Of a DNA stretch of 64,000 nt, positions 1 through 9,474 are shown in pieces. The translations under genes and the position numbers were made by a program. The stretch is from Stenotrophomonas terrae. GTDB lineage: Bacteria > Pseudomonadota > Gammaproteobacteria > Xanthomonadales > Xanthomonadaceae. The notes beneath the pieces are model-generated. The model saw only the letters and a program-made list of their open reading frames with translations. It was not told the origin of the DNA and searched no databases. Every line of letters begins with the position of its first letter. The stretch's first letter is position 1. The stretch spans positions 62,001 through 126,000 of the forward strand of contig NZ_LDJJ01000028.1 of NCBI RefSeq assembly GCF_001431465.1, read 5' to 3'.

Positions 1-457
1 TGTGCACCACGCCACTGAGCTTGCCAACCCGGCGGATCCGTTGGATCACCTCGTCCAGCGCACGGCGGGCGTGCACGATCAGCGGCAGCTGCATGTCGCG
101 GGCGAGTTCAAGCTGGGCCTGGAAGTACAGGCGCTGTTCGGCCGGGTCGAGGTTGTCGACGAAGAAATCCAGCCCGCATTCGCCAATGGCGCAGGGCGCC
201 TCGCGCTGCACCCAATCGCGCAGCTGTTGCAGGTGTTCAGGGCGGTGCTCGGGCAGGAACATCGGGTGTAGGCCGTAGGCCGGATGCAGGCCCGGCTGCA
301 CCATGCAGACCTCGCGCAACTTGGGCCAGCTGGCCGCGGTCACCGCCGGTACGATCTGCACGCCGACGCCGGCAGCGCCGGCGCGGTGGATCACCGCCTC
401 GCGATCACTGTCGAACTCAGCGGCATCCAGGTGGCAATGGCTGTCGACCAGCAACAC
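1..457 (-). CDS. tatD: TatD family metal-dependent hydrolase (3' part lost at window edge)
   Basis: Read on the minus strand from a GTG at 457, the product begins VLLVDSHCHLDAAEF and continues with GECGLDFF and LPLIVHARRALDEV. These are the metal-binding HxHxD and the E and H blocks of the TatD amidohydrolase (TIM-barrel) family, which acts as a metal-dependent DNase and D-aminoacyl hydrolase. About 152 residues are present against roughly 260 in the family; the C-terminus lies beyond position 1. The start lies 3 bp after the stop of the upstream small membrane protein, so the two are probably translationally coupled. Family assignment is firm; physiological substrate is not shown. Confidence 0.88.
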   Translation of the reverse strand, partial: MLLVDSHCHLDAAEFDSDREAVIHRAGAAGVGVQIVPAVTAASWPKLREVCMVQPGLHPAYGLHPMFLPEHRPEHLQQLRDWVQREAPCAIGECGLDFFVDNLDPAEQRLYFQAQLELARDMQLPLIVHARRALDEVIQRIRRVGKLSGVVH

Positions 458-460
458 GGC

Positions 461-682
461 TCAACGCTTGCCCGGCAGGATAGGTGGTTCGGCCGGGTCT
501 TTGCGCCGCTTCCAGTTGGCTAGCAGCAAGGTGCTGAGGCCAAACAGGATCTCATCGACAAACGGAATCGGGTCAGGCAGCAGCATGCTGATGACGAACA
601 GCGCACCGGTCAGCTTGAACAGCGTGGGGTAGCGCAGCTTGCGGGCCCATACCAGAAATGGCGACAACATCATGCTCGACAT
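461..682 (-). CDS. small membrane protein, DUF6116-like
   Basis: A 73-residue product with two hydrophobic stretches (about residues 16-36 and 41-57) and a basic, proline-rich tail (WKRRKDPAEPP). It sits directly upstream of tatD in the same direction, with the stop 3 bp before the tatD GTG. I recall similar 70-75 residue proteins annotated DUF6116 in Xanthomonas and Stenotrophomonas; that label is from memory. The ATG at 682 has only a weak ribosome binding site. Function unknown; likely an inner-membrane protein. Confidence 0.6.
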   Translation of the reverse strand: MSSMMLSPFLVWARKLRYPTLFKLTGALFVISMLLPDPIPFVDEILFGLSTLLLANWKRRKDPAEPPILPGKR

Positions 683-859
683 GGCATATCCAGATGGAGA
701 GGGAACCAGCCAGCCCTGCAGGATCGGGGCCAGCAGGGCGAATATTGCGACGAGTTGAATGATTTCGATAGGGAGCTGACAGAAATACTGGCCTCTGTTC
801 AGCTAACTCGTGCTGGAATTCACCCAAGACAAACGCGGCCAGCCGCACGGAGACAGATC

Positions 860-1693
860 ATGAAGAGCACAACCACGACCGTTTTGGTTGCCGCCGGCGC
901 GTTGCTGGTAGGTGGCATCGCCACCGCCGCCTTCATGCAGGGCCGCGACAAGAGCAGCACTGCGCCATTGGCCGAGAGCGCCCGGCCGATGCTGGACACC
1001 TCCCCGCAGGTGGACGACGCCGCGCTTACCGGCAAGGTGGAAACCCCAGCCGAGCCGCAGCTGCAGTACGCCGATGTGCTCAAGGTTGCACCGGTGACGC
1101 AGAAGGAGCGTGTCTACGGCACGGTTACCGGCAGTGACCCGATCCGCGAAAGCTCCACCACCAGCACGCCGCATGAAGTCTGCGAGGACGTGGTGGTGCA
1201 GGAACGTCTGCCCGAGCGCGACGGCAATGTCGGTGGCACCGTCGCCGGTGCGCTGATCGGTGGCCTGCTCGGCAACCAGGTCGGTGGCGGCAACGGCAAG
1301 AAGGCAGCAACCGCAGCCGGTGCCGTGGCCGGTGGCGTGATCGGCAACCAGGTCGACAAGCGCCACGTCGGTGGCCGCGTCGTCAATCGCACCGAGCGCC
1401 AGTGCCACACCGAGCAGCGTACCGCCGAGTCCAGCCGCATCACTGGCTACAACGTCAGCTACCGCAAGCCCGATGGCAGCACCGGCACGATGCGCATGGA
1501 CAGTCGCCCGGGTGAGCGCGTGTCGCTGGGCAATGCCAACCAGACCATCGGTTACGACGTGACCTATCGCTATGAAGGCGCCGAAAAGACCGTGCGCATG
1601 CAGGACAAGCCGGCCAGCGATCGCCTGCCGGTGATCAATGGTCAGCTGGTGACGCAGACCGCGGCAATGGCACCGGCGGACAACCGCCAGTAA
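860..1693 (+). CDS. glycine-zipper 2TM envelope protein
   Basis: The start is the ATG at 860, preceded by GGAGAC at the right distance; upstream in-frame starts lack one. The 277-residue product has an N-terminal hydrophobic anchor or signal (TVLVAAGALLVGGIATAAF). A central glycine zipper runs GGTVAGALIGGLLGNQVGGG and then AGAVAGGVIGNQVD, which is the Rick_17kDa/2TM glycine-zipper fold. A C-terminal beta-rich segment contains two similar halves (ITGYNVSYRKPDGSTGTM and IGYDVTYRYEGAEKTVRM). Members are envelope lipoprotein-like or membrane-associated proteins of poorly known function. No lipobox cysteine is evident. It is monocistronic and followed by a strong hairpin. Confidence 0.85.
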   Translation: MKSTTTTVLVAAGALLVGGIATAAFMQGRDKSSTAPLAESARPMLDTSPQVDDAALTGKVETPAEPQLQYADVLKVAPVTQKERVYGTVTGSDPIRESSTTSTPHEVCEDVVVQERLPERDGNVGGTVAGALIGGLLGNQVGGGNGKKAATAAGAVAGGVIGNQVDKRHVGGRVVNRTERQCHTEQRTAESSRITGYNVSYRKPDGSTGTMRMDSRPGERVSLGNANQTIGYDVTYRYEGAEKTVRMQDKPASDRLPVINGQLVTQTAAMAPADNRQ

Positions 1694-1718
1694 GCCCCGC
1701 TGCGGATTGATCGCAACG

Positions 1719-1740
1719 AAGGCCGGCGCAAGCCGGCCTT
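1719..1740 (+). terminator. intrinsic hairpin after the glycine-zipper gene
   Basis: AAGGCCGGC-GCAA-GCCGGCCTT, 9-bp perfect arms, begins 25 bp after the stop codon. The following T-tract is short (CTTCTGCG), so termination strength is uncertain. Confidence 0.6.
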
Positions 1741-1760
1741 CTGCGTTGTGTGGTTGAAGG

Positions 1761-1902
1761 GTAGCCCGGGTAAGCGCAGCGCACCCGGGGTTGGTGCTTG
1801 GAACTGCGTATCAAAGACGCCGCGTGCGGACGCTCTCGTTCCGGAATTCGTAGTTGCTTGGATTCGCCAAACTCCGGGGTGCGCTGCGCTTACCCGGGCT
1901 AC
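1761..1902. repeat. inverted repeat pair, GTAGCCCGGGTAAGCGCAGCG family
   Basis: GTAGCCCGGGTAAGCGCAGC plus ACCCGGGG at 1761-1790 returns as its reverse complement at 1874-1902, ending TACCCGGGCTACA. Each arm is itself near-palindromic around CCCGGG. The 83-bp spacer has no ORF I would support. It is a different element family from the SMAG and GGAGCGGC REPs in this window, and this is its only clear copy. Confidence 0.7.
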
Positions 1903-1924
1903 AGGGCTGGCGGCGGTTTTGTTG

Positions 1925-2019
1925 TTTGTAGGAGCGGCGTAAGCCGCGAAGCACGCGTGCCATCAGCTGCCGAGTGAGTGGGCAATGTCAGCTTCGCGGC
2001 TTACGCCGCTCGCACAAAC
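1925..2019. repeat. REP pair, GGAGCGGC..GCCGC family, inverted
   Basis: TTTGTAGGAGCGGCGTAAG followed by CCGCGAAGC (1925-1952) faces its reverse complement at 1989-2019. Both halves carry the internal hairpin GCGGC-GTAA-GCCGC. Together with the preceding pair this fills most of the 452-bp gap between the glycine-zipper and GNAT genes. Confidence 0.8.
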
Positions 2020-2145
2020 AGGCGTCAGCAGGTTGGCCCAGAAAGGCGCAGCGCTCCCCCGGGTTACGGTCGGCCCCGGGTTTGACCCTTTCGGCGGCTC
2101 AGCGCAAGCTCAACGTCTTCGTGATCCTGTTCCATTGGAGTGCCG

Positions 2146-2682
2146 ATGAGCATTTTTGATCTTCAACTGGAAACCGAGCGGCTGTTGTTGCGGCCACCGG
2201 CTGCCGAAGATTTCGACGCCTTCGCCGCGTTCTGTGCCGATCCGGTGACCATGCAGCATCTGGGCGGCGTGCAGGTGCCATCGGTAGCGTGGCGCAGCCT
2301 GGCGGCGCTGACCGGTAGTTGGCAGCTGCTCGGCTATTCGATGTTCTCGGTGATCGAAAAAAGCAGTGGCCGCTGGGTTGGCCGGGTCGGGCCCTGGCAG
2401 CCGCATGGTTGGCCGGGAACCGAGGTGGGCTGGGGCATCGCTTCGCCGTTCTGGGGCCGCGGTTATGCGCCCGAGGCGGCGCGGGCGAGCATGGATTGGG
2501 CGTTCGATGCGCTGGGTTGGCAGGAGGTGATCCACACCATCGTTCCGGCCAATACCAACTCGGTGGCGGTGGCACGCAAGCTGGGTGCGAGCCTGCTGCG
2601 CCAGGCGCGGCTGCCGGCGCCGGCCGATATCGCCGTGGATGTGTGGGGGCAATCCCGGCAGGCGTGGATGGCGCGTCGCTGA
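2146..2682 (+). CDS. GNAT family N-acetyltransferase (RimJ/RimL-like)
   Basis: The 178-residue product has ETERLLLRPPAAEDF at the start. Then come VGRVGPWQPHGWPGTEVGWGI, the strand and loop before the acetyl-CoA site, and GRGYAPEAARASMDWAF, the pyrophosphate-binding motif A (Q/RxxGxG/A). NTNSVAVARKLGA near the end is typical of the Acetyltransf_3 subfamily acting on protein N-termini or small amines. The start is the ATG at 2146 with TTGGAG five bases ahead; the in-frame GTG at 2140 overlaps that site. Substrate unknown. It stands alone between repeat DNA and the glutathione transferase gene. Confidence 0.85.
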   Translation: MSIFDLQLETERLLLRPPAAEDFDAFAAFCADPVTMQHLGGVQVPSVAWRSLAALTGSWQLLGYSMFSVIEKSSGRWVGRVGPWQPHGWPGTEVGWGIASPFWGRGYAPEAARASMDWAFDALGWQEVIHTIVPANTNSVAVARKLGASLLRQARLPAPADIAVDVWGQSRQAWMARR

Positions 2683-2777
2683 GCGCTGTTTTTGCTGCGG
2701 TCGCAGCTTTACCGGAGCACCCGTGATCCGTTCAGATGGACGCTGTCGTCTGCCAGTCGGCTGCGGGGAGTGTATCG

Positions 2778-3401
2778 GTGAGCGTTACAGGTGCTGGGTT
2801 GCGGGTGTACGGCATGTCCACGTCGGGCAACTGCCATAAAGTCAGGTTGCTGTTGGAGCAGTTGGGCACGCGCTATGACTGGGTCGAGGTCAATAGCGCG
2901 CAAGGCCAGACCCGCACCCCGGAATTCCTCGCACTCAATCCCAACGGCAAAGTGCCATTGGTGCAGCGCTCAGACGGGCGGGTGCTGGCCGAATCCAATG
3001 CCATCCTGTTCTGGCTGGCGGAAGGCACGCCGTTCCTGCCGGCCGATGGCTGGCAGCGGGCGCAGGCGCTGTCATGGATGTTCTTCGAACAATACAGCCA
3101 CGAACCCTATATCGCCGTCGCCCGTTTCATCAGCATCTGGACGCCTGCCGATTCGCGGCGCCGCGATGAACTGCCAGGTCTGCGCGAACGCGGCCATGCC
3201 GCCCTGGCGGTGATGGAACGCCACCTGCAAAGCGCGCCGTGGTTCACCGGGCCTGATTACGGCGTGGCCGATATCGCCTTGTTTGCCTATACCGCGGTCG
3301 CCGAAGACGGCGGCATCGGCCTGGCGCCGTATCCGGCTATCCAGCGCTGGCTGCAGGCGGTGCAGGCCCAGCCCGGCTTCCTGCCGATACTCGCCGCGTG
3401 A
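2778..3401 (+). CDS. glutathione S-transferase family protein
   Basis: The product has 207 residues. The N-terminal thioredoxin-like domain contains LRVYGMSTSGNCHKVRLLL, which places the catalytic Ser/Thr region after strand 1. NPNGKVPLV carries the cis-proline and VLAESNAILFWLAEG the glutathione gamma-Glu contact motif (E-S). The C-terminal all-alpha domain includes YGVADIALFAY, the N-capping box. The start is the GTG at 2778, seven bases after GGGGAG; a further ATG lies 42 nt upstream without such a site. The substrate cannot be told from sequence; detoxification of electrophiles is the family expectation. Confidence 0.88.
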   Translation: MSVTGAGLRVYGMSTSGNCHKVRLLLEQLGTRYDWVEVNSAQGQTRTPEFLALNPNGKVPLVQRSDGRVLAESNAILFWLAEGTPFLPADGWQRAQALSWMFFEQYSHEPYIAVARFISIWTPADSRRRDELPGLRERGHAALAVMERHLQSAPWFTGPDYGVADIALFAYTAVAEDGGIGLAPYPAIQRWLQAVQAQPGFLPILAA

Positions 3402-3460
3402 CCACCCTTGCTTGATGCCTGATTCCGTCCCATCACTTGTTTGCTGTGGAGCCTGTCTGC

Positions 3461-5731
3461 ATGTTTGCTCGTGTACCGAATCCCATCCCGGCCCGTATGA
3501 AGGGCCTGAACCGCGCCGAGATCTGCGACACCAATTTCATCGAATTCGTCAGCGCGCTGGCGCCAGGCCCGGTTCAGGGCCCGCAGCCGGCGGCGCCCAT
3601 CCTGCCCGGTAGCGCATTGGATGCGCAGGGCTTCCGCGAATTGTTCGAGTCGCAGCTGGTCAGCCGTCATCTGGATTTGATGGCGCGCGTGCTGCGGGTG
3701 CAGAACAAGGTTTTCTACACGATTGGCTCATCCGGCCACGAAGGCAATGCGATGGTGGCGCGGGCGGCGCGGCATACCGATCCGGCCTTCCTGCACTACC
3801 GTTCGGGCGGTTTCATGGCCGAGCGTTTCCGCAAGTTGCCGGGCATGGACCCGGTGATGGATTCGGCGCTGTCGTTCGCGGCCAGCAAGGATGACCCGGC
3901 CAGCGGTGGCCGCCACAAGGTATGGGGCAGCAAGCCCTTGTGGGTGCTGCCGCAGACCTCGACCATCGCCTCGCACCTGCCCAAGGCGCTGGGCACGGCA
4001 ATGGCCATCGAAGCCGGCAAGCGGCTGGGGCAGGGCCTGCCGATTCCCGATGACAGCATCACCATCTGTTCCTTCGGCGATGCCTCGGCCAACCACGCCA
4101 CCGCGCAGACTGCGTTCAATGCCGCGGCCTGGAGCAGCTTCCAGAAGCTGCCGGCGCCGGTGCTGTTTGTTTGCGAGGACAATGGCATCGGCATTTCGGT
4201 CAAGACGCCTGCGGGTTGGATAGGTGAAAGCTTCCGGCAGCGGCCGGGGCTGGACTACTTCCAGGCCGACGGTCTGGATCTGGCCACGGGTTATGCCGAC
4301 GTGCAACGGGCGGTGGAACATTGCCGGCGCACGCGGCGGCCGACCTTCCTGCATCTGCGCACCACGCGCTTGATGGGCCATGCCGGCACCGATTTCGAGA
4401 TTGAATGGCGGGCCCTGGAGGAGCTGTGCGCGGTGGAAGCGGGTGATCCGTTGCTGCGCTCGGCGCAGATCGCGATCGAGTCAGGTCTGATGGACAAGGC
4501 CGAAGTGCTGGTCTTGTACGAACAGACCCGCCAGCGCTGCTTCGCGGCTGCCGAAGATGCAGATCAGCGCCCGCGTTTGACTGAATTGCAGGATGTCATC
4601 GCACCGCTGGCGCCATACACGCCGGACAAGGTGCAGGCCGAGGCGACCCGGGCGGACCACGCCGAGCGCCGTCTGCAGGTATTCGGCAGCGAGGCCGGGC
4701 TGCCGGAGAACCAGCCAGCCAGGCATCTGGCGGTGCAGATCAACCAGGCATTGCATGATCTGTTCGCCAAGTACCCGGAGACCTTGTTGTTCGGCGAGGA
4801 CGTGGCGCAGAAGGGCGGCGTGTACACCGTGACCAAGGGCCTGCAGAAGGCCTTCGGTCCGCGCCGGGTGTTCAATACCCTGCTCGATGAAACCATGATC
4901 CTGGGCATGGCCCAGGGCTTCGCCAATATGGGCATGTTGCCGTTGCCGGAAATCCAGTACCTGGCTTACCTGCACAACGCCATCGATCAGGTGCGCGGCG
5001 AAGCCTGCTCGCTGCAGTTCTTCTCCAATGACCAGTACCGCAACCCGATGCTGATCCGCATCGCCGGGTTGGGGTACCAGAAGGGCTTTGGCGGGCACTT
5101 CCACAATGACAACTCGATCACCGCCATCCGCGATATTCCCGGGCTGGTGGTTGGCTGCCCGTCGCGCGGCGATGACGCTGCGGCGATGCTGCGTACGCTT
5201 GCCGCTTTGGCCAAGGTGGATGGACGGGTCAGCGTGTTCCTTGAGCCGATCGCGTTGTATATGACCAAGGATCTTTACGCGCCCGGTGATGGCCAGTGGT
5301 TGTTCCCGTATCCGGCGCCGGATCAGGCGTTGGTGCTGGGCGAAGGCCGGGTCTATGGCGAGGGCAACGATGACCTGCTGATCATCAGTTACGGCAATGG
5401 CGTGCCGATGGCGCTGCGTGCGGCCAAGACCATCGAGCAGCAGCATGGCTGGAAGGTGCGGGTGGTGGACCTGCGCTGGCTGGTGCCGCTCAATGCCAGC
5501 TATATCGCCGCACAGGCCAAGGGCGCCAAGCGCATCATCGTGCTCGACGAAGGCCGCCATAGCGCCGGGGTGGGCGAGGGTGTGATCACCGCGCTGGTGG
5601 AGGCCGGTTTGGCGCAGGTGCCGCTGCGCCGGGTAACCGGCGTGGATACCTATACGCCGCTGGCCGGTGCAGCGCTGCTGGTACTGCCGGGTGATGCCGA
5701 TGTGGTGGCTGCGGCAGCGGAGCTGGCGTGA
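3461..5731 (+). CDS. fused alpha-beta 2-oxoacid dehydrogenase E1 (branched-chain type)
   Basis: This 756-residue protein joins both E1 subunits in one chain. Residues about 25-370 form the E1-alpha (dehydrogenase_E1) domain, with FGDASANHATAQTAFNAA as the thiamine diphosphate GD-N motif and CEDNGIGIS following. Residues about 415-750 are the E1-beta transketolase pyrimidine domain (LLFGEDVAQKGGVYTVTKGL) and the C-terminal domain (IIVLDEGRHSAGVGEG). The reaction is oxidative decarboxylation of a 2-oxoacid with transfer to lipoyl-E2. No E2 or E3 gene is adjacent. I recall Xanthomonas homologues sometimes mislabelled tungsten formylmethanofuran dehydrogenase. Start ATG 3461 has GGAG eight bases ahead; the TTG at 3437 is less likely. 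Confidence 0.85.
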   Translation: MFARVPNPIPARMKGLNRAEICDTNFIEFVSALAPGPVQGPQPAAPILPGSALDAQGFRELFESQLVSRHLDLMARVLRVQNKVFYTIGSSGHEGNAMVARAARHTDPAFLHYRSGGFMAERFRKLPGMDPVMDSALSFAASKDDPASGGRHKVWGSKPLWVLPQTSTIASHLPKALGTAMAIEAGKRLGQGLPIPDDSITICSFGDASANHATAQTAFNAAAWSSFQKLPAPVLFVCEDNGIGISVKTPAGWIGESFRQRPGLDYFQADGLDLATGYADVQRAVEHCRRTRRPTFLHLRTTRLMGHAGTDFEIEWRALEELCAVEAGDPLLRSAQIAIESGLMDKAEVLVLYEQTRQRCFAAAEDADQRPRLTELQDVIAPLAPYTPDKVQAEATRADHAERRLQVFGSEAGLPENQPARHLAVQINQALHDLFAKYPETLLFGEDVAQKGGVYTVTKGLQKAFGPRRVFNTLLDETMILGMAQGFANMGMLPLPEIQYLAYLHNAIDQVRGEACSLQFFSNDQYRNPMLIRIAGLGYQKGFGGHFHNDNSITAIRDIPGLVVGCPSRGDDAAAMLRTLAALAKVDGRVSVFLEPIALYMTKDLYAPGDGQWLFPYPAPDQALVLGEGRVYGEGNDDLLIISYGNGVPMALRAAKTIEQQHGWKVRVVDLRWLVPLNASYIAAQAKGAKRIIVLDEGRHSAGVGEGVITALVEAGLAQVPLRRVTGVDTYTPLAGAALLVLPGDADVVAAAAELA

Positions 5732-5744
5732 GCGGCCGGCTGCT

Positions 5745-5989
5745 GTTTGCGGGAGCGGCGCTTGTTTGTAGGAGCGCCGCTTGTTTGTAGGAGCGGCGTC
5801 AGCCGCGAAGCAGATATCGCTGAAATCACCGCTATGCCCGCGACCTGACTGAGCTGTGGCTTCGCGGCTTATGCCGCTCCCACAACTCAGCTCCCTCCCT
5901 TTGGCATAGCCAAGGGGAGGGTTGGGGAGGGGTTGGTTTTTGGGGCTTTCCGGCACTACCAGCTTCGCGGCTTACGCCGCTCCCACAAA
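5745..5989. repeat. cluster of GGAGCGGC REP elements plus a CTCCCTCCC inverted repeat
   Basis: Partial units GGGAGCGGCGC and GTAGGAGCGCCGC at 5745-5780 precede a full unit at 5782-5812 and its reverse complement at 5855-5885. Another reverse unit lies at 5960-5989. Between them (about 5886-5935), CTCCCTCCCTTTGGC and GCCAAGGGGAGGG form a hairpin of a different sequence. These elements fill the convergent gap between the E1 gene and ppsA and contain no gene. Confidence 0.8.
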
Positions 5990-6023
5990 GGCAGGCAAGA
6001 TCGCTTTAGGGTTGCAGACAAAC

Positions 6024-6047
6024 AAAACCCCGCCAAGGCGGGGTTTT
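6024..6047 (-). terminator. bidirectional intrinsic terminator of ppsA
   Basis: AAAACCCCGCC-AA-GGCGGGGTTTT is a perfect 11-bp stem with flanking A and T tracts on both sides, 23 bp beyond the ppsA stop. It can also stop rightward transcription from the E1 gene. Confidence 0.88.
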
Positions 6048-6070
6048 GTTTTCATGCATCAACAGCTGGA

Positions 6071-8446
6071 TCAGCTATTGGCTTTCAGCTTTGCCAGGCG
6101 CAACCAGGTATCGACCACGGTGTCCGGGTTCAGCGACACCGACTCGATGCCTTCCTGCATCAGCCATTCGGCCAGATCCGGGTGATCGGACGGGCCCTGA
6201 CCGCAGATGCCCACGTACTTGCCCTTGGCGCGTGCGCTCTTGATCGCCATCGACAGCAGCTTCTTGACCGCCGGGTTCCGCTCATCGAACAGGTGCGCGA
6301 CGATCGAGGAATCGCGGTCCAGGCCCAGGGTCAGCTGGGTCAGATCGTTGGAGCCGATCGAGAAACCGTCGAAGATTTCCAGGAACTCATCGGCCAGCAG
6401 CGCGTTGGACGGCACTTCGCACATCATGATGATCTTCAGGCCGTTCTCGCCCTGCTTCAGGCCGTTGGCAGCCAGCACCTCGACGACCTTGCGGCCTTCT
6501 TCCAGGGTGCGCACGAACGGGATCATCACCCACAGGTTCTCAAGGCCCATTTCGTTGCGCACGCGCAACACGGCCTGGCATTCCAGTGCGAAGGCCTTGG
6601 AGAAGCTCGGGTCGACGTAACGGCTGGCGCCGCGGAAGCCGATCATCGGGTTCTCTTCGTGCGGCTCGTAGTTGTTACCGCCGATCAGGTTGGCGTACTC
6701 GTTGGACTTGAAGTCCGACAGGCGCACGATCACCGGGTTCGGTGCAACCGAGGCGGTCAGGGTGGCGATGCCTTCGGCAAGACGGTCCACATAGAAGCTC
6801 ACCGGATCCTTGTAGCCGGCGATCTTCTCGTCGATCTTCTTCTTGGTGGCAGCGTCCTGGCGGTCGTATTCGAGCAGCGCGTTCGGGTGGATGCCGATGT
6901 GGCTGGCGATGATCATTTCCAGACGGGCCAGGCCGATGCCGGCGTTCGGCAACTGGCCGAAGTCGAAGGCACGTTCCGGGTTGGCCACGTTCATCATGAT
7001 CTTCAGCGGTGCCGGCGGCATGTTGCCCAGATCGGTGGTGGTGCGGTCGAAGGCCAGCTTGCCGGCATAGATGAAGCCGGTGTCGCCTTCGGCGCAGCTG
7101 ACGGTCACTTCCTGGCCGTCCTGGATCAGCTGGGTCGCGTTGCCCGAGCCGACCACGGCAGGAACGCCCAGCTCACGCGCGATGATCGCGGCATGGCAGG
7201 TGCGGCCACCACGGTTGGTGACGATGGCCGAGGCGCGCTTCATCACCGGCTCCCAATCGGGGTCGGTCATGTCGGCGATCAGCACGTCGCCCGGCTGCAC
7301 GCGGGCCATGTCGTCCAGCGACTTGACCACGCGGGCCACGCCGGCGCCGATCTTGGCGCCAACGGCGCGCCCTTCGGCGATGACTTCACCCTTTTCCTGC
7401 AGCGCATAGCGCTCGATCTGGGTGGCCTTGGCGCGCGACTTCACGGTTTCCGGGCGCGCCTGGACGATGAACAGCTTGCCGCTGACGCCGTCCTTGGCCC
7501 ACTCGATATCCATCGGGCGGCCGTAATGCTTTTCGATGACCAGTGCCTGCTTGGACAGTTCCTGCACGTCCTCATCGCTGATCGAGAAGGTGTTACGCAC
7601 TTCGACCGGGGTGTCTTCGATCTTGACGCGCTCGCCCGGGACGTCCGAATAGACCATGCGGATGGCCTTGGAGCCCAGCGAACGGCGCAGGATGGCCGGC
7701 TTGCCGGCATGCAGGCTCGGCTTGTAGACGTAGAACTCGTCAGGATTGACCGCGCCCTGTACCACCATTTCGCCCAGACCGACCGAGGAGGTGACAAACA
7801 CCACGTCGCGGAAGCCGGACTCGGTGTCCAGGGTGAACAGCACGCCGGAGGAACCGACGCCCGAACGCACCATCAGCTGCACGCCAGCGGACAGGAACAC
7901 GTCTTCATGCTTGAAGCCGTGGTGCACGCGGTAGGCGATGGCGCGGTCGTTGTACAACGAGGCGAACACTTCCTTGACCTTGTGCACGACGTCGTCGGCA
8001 CCGGTGACATTGAGGAAGGTTTCCTGCTGGCCGGCGAACGAGGCATCCGGCAGATCTTCGGCGGTGGCCGAGGAGCGCACGGCCACGGCGATATCGCCGC
8101 CACCGTTCTCTGCGCTCAGCTTTTCGTAAGCGGCGCGGATGTCCTGGTCCAGCTGCGGCTGCAACGGGGCGTCGATGACCCAGTTGCGGATCTCCTTGCC
8201 GGCAACGGTCAGGGCGGCGACATCTTCCACGTCCAGCGTGGCCAGCTTGTCGAAAATGCGCTTGGACAGGTCGTTATGGGCAATAAAGTCCTTGAACGCC
8301 TCGGAGGTGGTTGCATAACCACCGGGGACGGACACCCCCAGACCGGCAAGATTGCCGATCATCTCCCCGAGCGAGGAGTTTTTGCCACCCACGCGGGCCA
8401 GATCGGCCAAGCGCAGCTCATGCAACCACAGGATATTCTCGTTCAA
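6071..8446 (-). CDS. ppsA: phosphoenolpyruvate synthase
   Basis: Converts pyruvate, ATP and water to PEP, AMP and phosphate, the entry to gluconeogenesis. The N-terminal PPDK-type ATP-binding domain starts [18 protein letters not shown]; the swivelling phospho-His domain has [21 protein letters not shown] with the catalytic His; the C-terminal TIM barrel carries [18 protein letters not shown] and [12 protein letters not shown] with the active-site Cys. The start is a TTG at 8446 ([11 protein letters not shown]), with CGGAGC upstream, giving 791 residues, close to 792 in E. coli. No conserved sequence lies upstream of it. It is divergent from ppsR, whose product regulates this enzyme by phosphorylation. 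Confidence 0.95.
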   Translation of the reverse strand: MNENILWLHELRLADLARVGGKNSSLGEMIGNLAGLGVSVPGGYATTSEAFKDFIAHNDLSKRIFDKLATLDVEDVAALTVAGKEIRNWVIDAPLQPQLDQDIRAAYEKLSAENGGGDIAVAVRSSATAEDLPDASFAGQQETFLNVTGADDVVHKVKEVFASLYNDRAIAYRVHHGFKHEDVFLSAGVQLMVRSGVGSSGVLFTLDTESGFRDVVFVTSSVGLGEMVVQGAVNPDEFYVYKPSLHAGKPAILRRSLGSKAIRMVYSDVPGERVKIEDTPVEVRNTFSISDEDVQELSKQALVIEKHYGRPMDIEWAKDGVSGKLFIVQARPETVKSRAKATQIERYALQEKGEVIAEGRAVGAKIGAGVARVVKSLDDMARVQPGDVLIADMTDPDWEPVMKRASAIVTNRGGRTCHAAIIARELGVPAVVGSGNATQLIQDGQEVTVSCAEGDTGFIYAGKLAFDRTTTDLGNMPPAPLKIMMNVANPERAFDFGQLPNAGIGLARLEMIIASHIGIHPNALLEYDRQDAATKKKIDEKIAGYKDPVSFYVDRLAEGIATLTASVAPNPVIVRLSDFKSNEYANLIGGNNYEPHEENPMIGFRGASRYVDPSFSKAFALECQAVLRVRNEMGLENLWVMIPFVRTLEEGRKVVEVLAANGLKQGENGLKIIMMCEVPSNALLADEFLEIFDGFSIGSNDLTQLTLGLDRDSSIVAHLFDERNPAVKKLLSMAIKSARAKGKYVGICGQGPSDHPDLAEWLMQEGIESVSLNPDTVVDTWLRLAKLKANS

Positions 8447-8643
8447 GCGCGATGCTCCGTTGAGGCCATCGCCCGTGGCGGGCTTGGGATGGCCACGTCC
8501 GTAGGAAGAAGCCAATATGATGCAGTGCACACCGAAGCCGCACAAGCTTGTGACAATACTTTGTCTTGTGCTTGTCTTTTCCGGGACAGGCTAGGCCATC
8601 ACGCTTGACCTGTGGTCAGGATCACATTCCGAAGGGAGCTCTC

Positions 8644-9465
8644 ATGACGGCAATTCGGCCGGTTTTCTATGTTTCTGATGGCACCGGCATCACCGCCGAG
8701 ACCGTAGGTCACAGCCTGTTGACCCAGTTCAATGGCTTCAGTTTCGTTACCGATCGCATGTCGTTCGTCGACGATAAGGAAAAAGCCCACGAGGCGGCTG
8801 CCCGTATCCGCGCCGCTGGCGAGCGCTACCAGGTGCGCCCGATCGTGGTCAGTTCCTGCGTGGATTCCAGTTTGGGGATGATTCTGGAGGAGAGCGGGGC
8901 GCTGGTACTGGATGTCTTCGCCCCATTCATCGGGCCATTGGAGCAGGAATTGAGCTCTGCCCGGCACTCCAAGGTGGGCCAGGCGCACGGCATGGTCGAC
9001 TTCGATACCTACCACCGGCGCATCAATGCGATGAATTTCGCGCTGAGCCACGATGATGGCATCGCGGTTAACTACGACGAGGCCGATGTGGTGCTGGTGG
9101 CGGTGTCGCGCGCCGGCAAGACTCCGACCTGCATTTATCTGGCGCTGCATTACGGCATCCGCGCGGCCAACTACCCGTTGACCGAGGAGGACCTGGAGCA
9201 GGACCGCCTGCCGCCGCGCCTGCGCCCGTATCGCAGCAAGTTGTTTGGCTTGACCATCGACCCGGAACGGCTGCAGCAGATCCGCCAGGAGCGCCGCCCC
9301 AATTCGCGTTATGCCAGTTTCGAGACCTGCAAGCGCGAAGTCACCGCGGCTGAAACCATGTTCCGCATGGAGCGCATTCCAACGCTGAGCACCACCCACA
9401 CCTCGATCGAGGAGATCTCCAGCAAGGTGCTGAGCACCTTGAGCCTGCAGCGCGAGATGTTCTGA
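8644..9465 (+). CDS. ppsR: PEP synthase regulatory protein (kinase/pyrophosphorylase)
   Basis: This 273-residue DUF299-family protein phosphorylates PEP synthase with ADP to inactivate it and reverses this by phosphorolysis. It starts [22 protein letters not shown], diagnostic of the family, and has the P-loop-like [15 protein letters not shown], followed by [14 protein letters not shown]. The ATG at 8644 has AAGGGAG ahead. It is divergent from ppsA across a 197-bp shared control region, the usual pairing of enzyme and regulator. Confidence 0.95.
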   Translation: MTAIRPVFYVSDGTGITAETVGHSLLTQFNGFSFVTDRMSFVDDKEKAHEAAARIRAAGERYQVRPIVVSSCVDSSLGMILEESGALVLDVFAPFIGPLEQELSSARHSKVGQAHGMVDFDTYHRRINAMNFALSHDDGIAVNYDEADVVLVAVSRAGKTPTCIYLALHYGIRAANYPLTEEDLEQDRLPPRLRPYRSKLFGLTIDPERLQQIRQERRPNSRYASFETCKREVTAAETMFRMERIPTLSTTHTSIEEISSKVLSTLSLQREMF

Positions 9466-9474
9466 GCCAAGGTC

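Noticed and set aside
4481-5956. 491-codon frame on the minus strand
   Set aside because: Antisense to the E1-beta half and running into REP sequence; no recognisable protein.
5933-8608. 891-codon open frame on the plus strand
   Set aside because: It is the exact antisense of ppsA, with a His/Gln/Asp-rich translation and no domain; a shadow of biased codon use in a high-GC gene.
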